Shown here: positions 56,673 to 64,000 of the stretch, piece by piece
Numbering within the stretch: the first letter of the stretch is position 1
Layout of the letters: every line of letters begins with the position of its first letter
NCBI RefSeq assembly: GCF_003171515.1
Contig: NC_089399.1
Coordinates: 1,116,001 to 1,180,000, forward strand
Direction: 5' to 3'
Source: Pyrenophora tritici-repentis
Lineage: Eukaryota > Ascomycota > Dothideomycetes > Pleosporales > Pleosporaceae
Length of the DNA: 64,000 nucleotides
Notes under the pieces: generated by a model
Database searches by the model: none
The model's input: only the letters and a program-made list of their open reading frames with translations
What the model was told of the DNA's origin: nothing
Translations under genes and position numbers: made by a program

Positions 56673-57933
56673 CTAGTACACCGAATCATCAGTGTAAAGC
56701 CTTGTACCGGGAGATGGTCTGCTTGACTTGTCCGACCCGATCCCAGCTGCAACCTTGTCCTCGCCCACCTTAGCCCTCGCTTCCTGCATGATCCAGAGTC
56801 CTGAACTCGTGCCCAATCGCGTCGCGCCCGCCTCTAGCATCTTGATCGCGGTACTCAGGTCCCTAACGCCTCCACTCGCTTTGACCTCCATCTTCTTGTT
56901 ACCGACACGCTGAGCAGCAAGATATTCTGCCGCAGCGACCATGAGCTGAACGTTGGGCAAGTTAGCACCAGGGCCATTGAAGCCAGTGGAAGTCTTGATA
57001 AAATCAAATGACGCGGCGGCAGCGAGGTGCGACGCAGCCAAGATTTGGGATGAGTTGAGTTGTGAAGTTTCGAGGATAAGTTTAAGCGTTGTAGGAGCAG
57101 GGCAGAGGCTCCTTATGCTTGCCAACTCCCTATAAATGGCACTGTAGTCTGGGATCTCGTCTTCATCAGGTCCGCTCGCGCTGCCGCTGTTGCTGCCGGC
57201 GTTGATGGCCGTGTTTGCTGCGGTGATGCTGTCAATAGCAGAGTCCCTGGTAGTGATGACTCTTGCGGGGGGGGAAGCAGGACGGTTATGCTTTGTGAGC
57301 AGAGAGTGGTTGAGCACAACGTCTAGTTCTGCTGCTCCTACTGCGACGGCAGCGCGTGCTTCACGCAACTTGGAGTACGTGTCTTGGGTTCCTTCATGGA
57401 AACCAACGACACAGGCTACGAGGACATCCGAGCCTTTAAGGTCGCTGACGCAGCGTTGGACCCAGTTCAGTCGCACGCATACAGACTGTTGTGGGTGTTA
57501 GTTGTGGGTTTTCCTCTCGATCGATGCGCGGAACAACATAAAAAATAAAGCATACCTTGAACCCTTCAGTTCTGGCCTCAGAGCACAACCCATCAATCAC
57601 AGTACTCGTAGCATCCAACTTGAGTACTGTATGATCTACTGTCTTGGCCAACTGCTTCAACGCCTCCTCGCCATTTCGCATGCTTGGCCCCTCGTACACC
57701 TTCTTCGCCCTCACCCCACTAGCAACCTCTTTCAACACATTCTTGACCGTCTCATCAATCTGCGCCTTCCACTCCTCATTTGTATACCGATCAGTCATCA
57801 TTTCGATTGGGCCCTTGTCAAGATCGGGGTTAGCGGCTAGGAACCCGCGGATCAGGACTTCAGATTCGGTGAGGGGGATAGGGTGAGGGTTTGTAGTCCC
57901 TGCCGCAGCTCCAGCTGATGATGTAGTAGACAT
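56673..57933 (-). CDS. Deoxyribose-phosphate aldolase (DeoC/DERA)
   Basis: Cleaves 2-deoxyribose-5-phosphate to acetaldehyde and glyceraldehyde-3-phosphate in deoxynucleoside catabolism. Exons 57933-57556 and 57485-56673 (70-bp intron, GTATGC...AACAG, phase 0) give 396 aa. TIM-barrel landmarks: QLAKTVDHTVLKLDATSTVI, SVCVRLNWVQRC, VACVVGFHEGTQDTYSKLRE, AAELDVVLNHSLL, Schiff-base Lys in FDFIKTSTGFNGPGANLPNV and the second Lys in MEVKASGGVRDLSTAIKMLE. It is longer than the usual about 250 aa: a first part of about 90 residues before the barrel, and an insert of about 50 Ala/Ser/Asp-rich residues after NHSLL. Acetaldehyde released could feed the aldehyde dehydrogenase at 31-33 kb; the link is metabolic, not positional. 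Confidence 0.93.
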
Positions 57934-58830
57934 GTTCGCTAAGGGTGCTCGTGATTTTGATATTTCGGATTATCGGTTTTGCTATTTTAGACCCTGCAGT
58001 TCCGCGCGATAGGTGGTAGGGGCGTAGTGGTGACGTGGGGTGGCTTGTGTTACGAGTCGTGTCCGATTGCTGCAGATGATCAGGGATGTACGCGAACGCA
58101 TGCAAGGGCGTTCCCTCTTTAATGGATGTTGAGTGCTGTGGCTATGCGTGTTATATGTATATCATGGTGATGGCGGAGGTCGGCGTTTTGCCCGTCGTGC
58201 GTGCTGAACAGGCATGGGGTCGTGACCACATTCCCCACTTGGAGAGCGAAATTGTGCAGGGAATCGTGAGGTCCTTCTGTTCTAGGTTAAGCATGGATGT
58301 CGCGACGCCAGTTATTTCTTTCTGGACGGTGGAGATTATGGGGATCTCGCCATTTGCGAGGTGGACAACACAAATAAGCACTTGACTAGTTCACTGGTGT
58401 TCGGGTCATGAAACCATCGCGACAAGTTAAAGTCACCACATGCCTGACAATGTTAAAAGAATGTGAGGATTTGACGTTTTGATTTACAAAGGACCGCTAG
58501 CATGCGTAGGTGTCCTCGATTGCAAACCGGTCCTCACCTAGGACGATTGATCCAAAGGCTCTGAAATGCCATCTCTCCTCCCACATGCATGTACATGAAA
58601 GCTGAAAGACCATGCCAAACAAAAAGGAAATAGATTCGAGGAAAGGGTTGTCCATCAGCGCTGAGATATCCGGAACTCCCGTTTTTGACTTTTTGCATTG
58701 ACTCGAGTCGAAAGATCCCTCTTCTATCCTGCGGTCGAGTCGATTGGCGCCAATGAGATCTACGCCCCTATGCCATGATAGTCATCATCGTAATCCATCA
58801 TTCCCCACTATCATTGCGATAGCGAACCGT
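57934..58830. promoter_or_regulatory. Upstream region of the aldolase gene
   Basis: About 0.9 kb: aldolase promoter plus the eS27 3' side. A TGACGTGG word at 58031-58038 resembles a bZIP/CRE-type site. No supported gene. Confidence 0.45.
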
Positions 58831-59350
58831 CTACTTCCTTCGGAAAGAGCAACCCTCGGTCAACCGCGCCTTGCCACCAGTGGGCTGGCACCTATGTATG
58901 TATTAGCCCACGCCCGAAAAAGAGTGTGATTTCTCCAAGACTTACAGGACCTGCGAGCAGCCCTGGCAGACGACGACTGTGTTTGCGTGCGAGAAGACGG
59001 TGGTGATGGTGAAGCACCCAGGGCACTTGACGTCCATGAAGAAGGAGCGGGGGGCGGGCACGAGGGTCTTGAGCTTGTGCTTGCGGGCCTCACTGGACGC
59101 TTGTTAGTCTCAGGTCCAAGTCGAAGCGGCGGAGATGTATGCGTACGCGGCCGGGGTGGGGTTGAGAAGGTCAACTGCGAGAACCTTGGGTACTGTTAGC
59201 CATAATTTCTCATTGAGATACGGTTTGCGCAGGGCGAAGGCGTGCGACGTTGCGAATTCGACGTCTGTGGCAAAGTCCGAGAGTCTCGTGTGCTTGCCAC
59301 AAGCTCCCGCTGCACCCTCGTAAATGCTCCCGGGGGCTAAAACTCACCAT
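58831..59350 (-). CDS. RPS27: 40S ribosomal protein eS27 (RPS27)
   Basis: Small-subunit zinc-ribbon protein. Exons 59350-59348, 59184-59147, 59092-58946 and 58891-58831 give 82 aa, the standard length. The first coding exon is only the ATG: the codon is followed directly by GTGAGT, and a 163-bp intron ends AAG before GTT CTC GCA, restoring [20 protein letters not shown]. Then come [20 protein letters not shown] and [20 protein letters not shown], with the C4 zinc ribbon (CPGC ... CQGC), and the end TEGCSFRRK. The identity is secure; the acceptor of intron 1 is fixed by the required Val-Leu-Ala. Confidence 0.96.
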
Positions 59351-59876
59351 TTTGACGGTTTATGAGAGTCTTGAATTGGTTGTGGTGTCGGAAGGCTCGA
59401 AGTTGATGGCGGGGGCGCGAGTGTCGGGGCCGCAAGAGTCTTGAAGAGATTAGAATTCTGTGAGTGCGTGGAACATGGGTCGCCCGCTTAGCGGTGCTAG
59501 CGTCTTGGCACTCATCAAGCCGACAGGTCGCTCTCATGGCTGCAAGGGCATTTCTTTACGATTTATGTACTTGCCATTGCTGAATTGGAGACCAGATAGT
59601 ATCTTTTAAGAGTTATAATTTACGGCCACGAACAATGTGCGCATGTGCACCACCGGGCGATGCGACAATTCGTCATTGGACATGCCGAGGACTAGATGCC
59701 CCGAGAGAATTGTTAAAGTACCTTTGGCCAGTGAATGCTACCGTGAAGGAAATCGCGGGCTATAGCTAATGGCAGGCTAGCTAATCATAAGTTGATGCCT
59801 TATTAAGTGGTGCCTCACCGTCGATGACGATGCACACTCGAATGCGGCAACACATGCACGTGGCCCAGATAATAGT
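59351..59876. promoter_or_regulatory. eS27 upstream region
   Basis: The 526 bp before the eS27 ATG, running up to the first MITE-like element. No gene seen. Confidence 0.45.
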
Positions 59877-59998
59877 TACACCTGAGTCATAAACTACTTA
59901 ACAGTGTAGGTGAACGCTTATGTAATAGTTGTGTCTGGCGGCTACAGTAAACTTTGCACACTAGTCTGTCAAGTACTTTATGCCACCCAGGTGGGTAC
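59877..59998. mobile_element. MITE-like element, copy A
   Basis: About 122 bp with imperfect terminal inverted repeats: the left end CACCTGAGTCATAAACTACT matches the complement of the right end CACCTGGGTGGCATAAAGTA with a 2-base gap. Its whole length aligns in direct orientation with copy B at 62858-62972 (shared ACAGT-TAGGTGA, TCTGGC, CTACA and TGTCAAGTA-TTT blocks). No coding capacity. Boundaries are approximate because the repeats are degenerate. Confidence 0.65.
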
Positions 59999-60213
59999 AT
60001 ATTGTGATGCGTCTTAGGGTTCTAAGGGTTTTCTCTCAAAAGTCTCTTCGAAAGGATTTACACATAATTACATCAGTTTTCGGGTAATCGACACCTGTAT
60101 AACTCTCCCATCAACACAATAGGTAGTTAAAGAGCCACAATGTAATTTTCGTTAAACTGGTCGGGTGGTAGGTGATGGCTCCGGGCATATACAACAGAAC
60201 GGCTCTCCAACTA

Positions 60214-60258
60214 ACGTGTCTGTGCGCGTGATGCCCATAATCGCGTGCCGCACACCCC
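60214..60258 (+). repeat. Left 45-bp terminal inverted repeat
   Basis: Begins ACGTGTCTGTGCGCGTGATG and ends GCACACCCC. Perfect complement of 62269-62313. Confidence 0.97.
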
Positions 60259-60313
60259 GCAACATCAACACCAATCCACCCTTACCACTTCAACCACCCA
60301 TAACTCCACAACC

Positions 60314-62160
60314 ATGAGTTGTATCAACGCTGCGATTGAAGCTATTGAATCGCGTGATCCCGGAGATAAATTTACATACTCTGAGGTTGCGCGCCGCTTT
60401 GGTGTTGATCGCTCTACGTTGTCGCGACGCCATCAACAGATCCGGGGCTCAAATGAAGCCAAATCACGTAATCAGCAACTCCTTCACCCACACCAGGAGC
60501 TACAGCTTCTAGAGCACATTGACGAGCTTACTGAGGCTGGCTTACCACCGACGAGGACTATGATCCAGAACTTTGCTAGTGCTATAGCCGGAAGGGCTAC
60601 CTCCCAAAGCTGGGTGACGCGCTTCTTTCACCGTCATCCCGACGCGATTATATCACGTTGGTCAACTGGTTTGGACCGCAATCGCCACCGGGCTGATTCT
60701 GTATACAAGTACGAGTCGTACTTTGATCTACTATCTACTAAAATGGCTCAGCACCATATTCGGGCGCAGGATGTATATAATATGGATGAGAAGGGATTCC
60801 TTATTGGAGTGACGGGGAGGAGTAAGAGAGTGTTTAGTAAGCAGAAATATGAGACTGGGGGCTTTAAGAAAGTGATACAGGACGGCAACAGAGATTGGAT
60901 CACTGTTATCGCTGCTATATGTGCTGATGGGAGTACGTTACCGCCCGCGATTATATACGAAGCTACTTCGGGCAACATGTACGCCAGATGGGTTGATGAT
61001 ATCGCAATTGACGATCCAGTCTACGTTACCTCAAGTCCCTCAGGGTGGACCAATGATCAGGTAGGCCTGGCATGGCTCGAACAGGTGTTTGATCGCCATA
61101 CGAAGGAGAAGGCCGGCAATCACACACGCTTACTCATCCTTGACGGCCATGGGAGTCACGTTACTATGGAGTTTATTGACTATGCGATCGCCCACAATAT
61201 TATGTTACTCATACTACCCCCCATAGTACCCATACGCTGCAGCCACTCGATGTGGTAATGTTCAAACCTCTGGCAGCCGCGTACTCACTCAGCTTGCAGC
61301 ACTACCTCCAGGCGAGCCACGGTCTCTTAGCTGTGAGGAAGGATGACTTCTACCGTCTTTTCAAGCCTGCCTGGGACTCCTCTTTCATTAAGAAGCACGC
61401 GTTGAAGGCATTTAAAGCCACTGGGATAGCTCCTATAGATCCCGAAGTAGTACTTAAAAAGTTCCGAAAGTCAACACTAACAGCACCGCCGCCACTAGTG
61501 AACGTGAGTAGAGCTACTATCACGAACCTCATTAATCAGGCCTACGATCCGAGCTCTATTGCGGCCAACAACCTCTCAGAAATACTCCTCCGCCTCCAGG
61601 CTGCCAAAGAGATCGCCGAGTACGAGAAGGACGCACTGCGCGCGGCGCTACACGTTCACCAGAAGCCCCGCAATCGGCACGAACCTCCCCTAGATCTACA
61701 GCAGCGAAAAGCGTTCCATTCAGGGGCAGTTTGGTGGTCGCCGTGCAAGCTTCGAGAGGCCCGCTTCAGGCAGCTAGTGAAGGAGAAGGAGAAGGAGAAA
61801 GAGCTACTTGATAAGATAGAGTTGAAAGAGGCAAAGGAGAACAACAGGATCTATCAACTTAAGATCAAAGAGGCAGCGCGGGCGGCGCGTGAGGAGGCAA
61901 AGAAGGTGCGGGATGAAGCCAAGGCTGTAAAGGCTGCCGAACTTGACGCCAAACGACGCGATCGCGACGCTGCAAAGGCTATACAACAACCCCAATCGGG
62001 CAAGCGTAAGGCTTCAAAGCCCGCTGCAAAGCAACAGCCAAAAAAACGACGCGTGGGTGGTGCTGGCGGTGGCACTCTGGCTGAGGTGGCTGCACCGGCT
62101 CCCCCACCAACAACCACCCGACGCGGCCGGGCCGTCAATACTCCGGCAAAATATAGATAG
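60314..62160 (+). pseudogene. Pogo/Fot1-type DDE transposase, one frameshift
   Basis: About 615 codons if a single missing base is allowed for. Domains: an HTH (FTYSEVARRFGVDRSTLSRR) at about 20-45; a CENP-B/Tc5-type HTH at about 65-120 (TMIQNFASAIAGRATSQSWV); the DDE_1 core with the first Asp in VYNMDEKGF and the second in LLILDGHGSH. At a run of six C (61217-61222) the frame breaks: the first frame ends TAA at 61256-61258, and the next frame carries on with the third catalytic Asp region (THTLQPLDVVMF) and a long Lys/Glu/Arg coiled-coil tail with a nuclear-localisation-like KKRR. As sequenced, the first frame lacks the third Asp, so it should not transpose. A homopolymer sequencing or assembly error would give the same picture. 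The ATG at 60314 was preferred to an upstream GTG. Confidence 0.9.
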
Positions 62161-62268
62161 ACAAAGTTGTAGAGCTACGTCTATAGATCAATACACCGGA
62201 AAATCTCGCGATAATAGTTATTGTACGTGGCTGCACAGCCTCAACTTTGCCGTCGTCGCGATATTGGT

Positions 62269-62313
62269 GGGGTGTGCGGCACGCGATTATGGGCATCACG
62301 CGCACAGACACGT
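62269..62313 (-). repeat. Right 45-bp terminal inverted repeat
   Basis: Exact inverted copy of 60214-60258; followed by the TA duplication. Confidence 0.97.
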
Positions 62314-62655
62314 TACTGTTGGGGATCGGCACACTTCTGAGTCAGAAGTCGTGCCGTGATATGCAGCACGTCCTTACCTAGAACAATCATGGGTCCATCA
62401 AAACGTGCATTTTGCAGTAGAGGCGGTCCCAAAAAGCTTCAGGTTGGGTATGACAAGGCGCTAAAGTGCGAGGTATTGCCCATTGCATCTGGAGCTACTT
62501 CCTTGCTGACCGTTTACCCCACTTAACTAGCGTCCATGGGTCCTTTCCGGGTAGAGTACACGACAAGAAGGTTATAAGTACTACACCTCGAGTTAATCAC
62601 CACAAGAACAAGCAACAATCCAATCTACTCTTCCATACTAAGATAAAAGTTCAAG
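62314..62655. promoter_or_regulatory. Promoter of the O-acetyltransferase gene, next to the transposon
   Basis: The 342 bp between the transposon end and the ATG at 62656. The transposon insertion has cut off whatever lay further upstream. Confidence 0.45.
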
Positions 62656-63631
62656 ATGGCAGCCCAGGAGAAGAACATGCAAGAGATAGAGAAGGCAAAG
62701 AAGCTAAACCATGTGCCCTGGTGCGAAGAGTACGAGAAGATGATCTCAGGAATGCTGTGAGTACTCTAGATTCCACTTTGCCTGCAATCATTAAACTTTG
62801 ACTCTGATCATCTCAATGTTCTTCATCCTGCACGTACCCCATGACTGTATCAAACACGCACCTAGGTGACAGGAAACACTTGACAGTTTAGGTGAGCACC
62901 TAGTAGACTTCTCTGGCTCCTACAATGTCCTTTGTACACCAGTATGTCAAGTATTTTGTGTCACCTGGGTGCATGTAGACACTTCGAACCACTCTCTCCA
63001 CCCTCATACTTCAAACAACTAACAACCACCCAGCTACAACGCCTTCAGTCCAGAACTAAACAAAGCCCGCTACCAAGCCCGCGCCTTCGCCCATAAATAC
63101 AACACTTGGTTCCCCGACCCCACCACCGACCCAGACAAAGGCTTTGACACGCTCGCAGCCGAGCGTCTCGGCCTCCTCAAGCAAATCATCGGTCACATAG
63201 CCGATGATGAGATTTTCATCGAACCACCCTTCAACATTGACTACGGCTGTAACATCTCACTCGGTTCTCGCTTTTACAGTAACTTCAACTTGACCATACT
63301 AGACTGCAGCCTCGTTACCATAGGGAACCGCTGCATGTTTGGTCCCAACGTATCCATCTTTGCTGCTACTCACGAGGCAGAGGTGCAGTCGCGGCGCGAC
63401 AATATTGAATATGGACATCCGGTTGTGATTGGCGATGATTGCTGGGTTGGCGGAAACGTAGTGATCCTACCTGGTGTGACGATAGGGAGGGGGGTTACTG
63501 TGGGTGCCATGAGTGTTGTGACCAAGAATGTGCCGGATTTCTGTGTCGTCATGGGACAGCCGGCTAGGGTTGTGAAGAAAGTGAAGGAGGTACAGCCAAT
63601 GGAGGAGGATAGGGTTGTTGGGAACAAGTGA
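62656..63631 (+). CDS. Hexapeptide-repeat O-acetyltransferase (maltose/galactoside acetyltransferase type)
   Basis: Left-handed beta-helix enzyme transferring acetyl from acetyl-CoA to a sugar hydroxyl. Exons 62656-62756 and 63034-63631 give 232 aa. The family N-terminus (maltose acetyltransferase domain) is split by the intron: EYEKMISGML then YNAFSPELNKARYQARAFAH. Next come EPPFNIDYGCNISLGSRFYS, the hexapeptide region LDCSLVTIGNRCMFGPNVSI with catalytic-type His in FAATHEAE, and VVIGDDCWVGGNVVILPGVT, ending MGQPARVVKKVKE. The intron (62757-63033) is 277 bp, about five times the local norm, because MITE copy B lies inside it; the rest would be about 160 bp. Cytosolic; the natural substrate is unknown. 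Confidence 0.93.
62858..62972. mobile_element. MITE-like element, copy B, inside an intron
   Basis: 115 bp with 28-bp terminal inverted repeats: left GCACCTAGGTGACAGGAAAC..., right end complement GCACCCAGGTGACACAAAAT..., both reaching ACTTGACA, with about 5 mismatches in 28. Same family and orientation as copy A. It lies wholly within the acetyltransferase intron and does not touch the splice sites. No coding capacity. Confidence 0.75.
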
Positions 63632-64000
63632 GGACATGGTATACACCAAGATAAGATCTGGTTATATACATTTTTTGTGTCAAAGGTAGACATGATTAGT
63701 TAAATAACCGACCGAGCAAGCCTAACATCGAGCGATCATATACAATTGTAGCAAAAGAGTTGAAGTATCACTATGTTCAGTTCAAAAGCAAACGTGACGA
63801 AAATGATGAATATGATTTTTCTACATAAAAAGACCGGGTCCTCACTGAAAAGTATTCAACCATCATCGTTTCCAAAAAGCACTTGAGGAGGCACGCAAGT
63901 CAGTACCCGCCCCTACCCCCAACAAGAACCAAACTTAATCAAGAAAAGAAGTGAAAGCAAGTCAGTGCCGAAGCCTGACTAGCGCCAACATGTACAATAA
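63632..64000. other. 3' flank of the O-acetyltransferase gene
   Basis: AT-rich 369 bp to the window edge. No gene or repeat recognised. Confidence 0.4.

Larger units (their letters stand above)
60214..62313 (+). mobile_element. Tc1/mariner superfamily (pogo/Fot1-like) DNA transposon, 2,100 bp
   Basis: A complete element: 45-bp terminal inverted repeats that are identical, flanked by TA on both sides (60212-60213 and 62314-62315), the target duplication of Tc1/mariner elements. Inside is one transposase gene in plus orientation with a single frame break. Perfect ends and near-intact coding sequence point to recent insertion, and I see no dense C-to-T decay of the kind caused by RIP. It lies 343 bp upstream of the O-acetyltransferase start. 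Confidence 0.95.

Noticed and set aside
1..64000. tRNA, rRNA, CRISPR array
   Set aside because: No intact A/B-box pairs, rRNA blocks or regularly spaced direct repeats were seen by eye; a tRNAscan/Rfam run would be needed to exclude small RNAs.

Overview
This window reads as nuclear DNA of a filamentous ascomycete, most likely a dothideomycete of the order Pleosporales. The genes are compact and carry one to five short introns (mostly 45-70 bp) with fungal GTRNGY donors, CTAAC/CTAAT branch points and YAG acceptors. The set includes fungal-type KMT6, PpzA, AIM11, CnxH, an RGS-LOV photoreceptor and a Vps62-like secreted protein. The assignment to Pleosporales is inferred from overall protein character and was not tested by a search. 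About 26 protein genes are supported. No rRNA, tRNA or CRISPR array was seen.

Left part (1-20 kb), dense housekeeping genes: a type II DAHP synthase cut by the window edge; a HYPK-like NatA partner; the H3K27 methyltransferase KMT6/EZH2; an AP180/CALM endocytic adaptor; NudC; an Nvj2/TEX2-type SMP lipid-transfer protein; the molybdopterin synthase large subunit (CnxH); AIM11; a Nop6-like RRM protein; and a conserved membrane protein of unknown function. Several pairs are divergent over short shared promoters.

Middle part (20-46 kb), more dispersed metabolic and secreted functions: a Vps62-like secreted protein; a small orphan; a relic of a HeLo-like or STAND-like gene; a secreted GH92 mannosidase; the PP1-like phosphatase PPZ with two possible C-termini; a mitochondrial aldehyde dehydrogenase; Mediator subunit 8; a 2-oxoglutarate/Fe(II) oxygenase; a secreted M28 carboxypeptidase of the glutamate carboxypeptidase II type; a monocarboxylate-type MFS transporter; and an F-box-like orphan. 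No secondary-metabolite backbone enzyme is present.

Right part (46-64 kb): the NatB catalytic subunit Naa20; an RGS-LOV blue-light receptor; a 4.3-kb gene-poor stretch; a ribosomal-protein neighbourhood (eL21 and uS4 divergent, eS27 nearby) with deoxyribose-phosphate aldolase between them; then a transposon-rich end. That end holds a 2,100-bp Tc1/mariner-pogo element with perfect 45-bp terminal inverted repeats and a TA target duplication, and two related MITE-like elements of about 115-122 bp. One MITE lies inside the intron of a hexapeptide O-acetyltransferase gene.

The points most worth following are the RGS-LOV receptor, the alternative PPZ tail, the young but frameshifted transposon, and the MITE pair that includes an intronic copy. 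All splice models were made by eye from splice signals, reading frame and protein-family continuity; transcript data would settle them.
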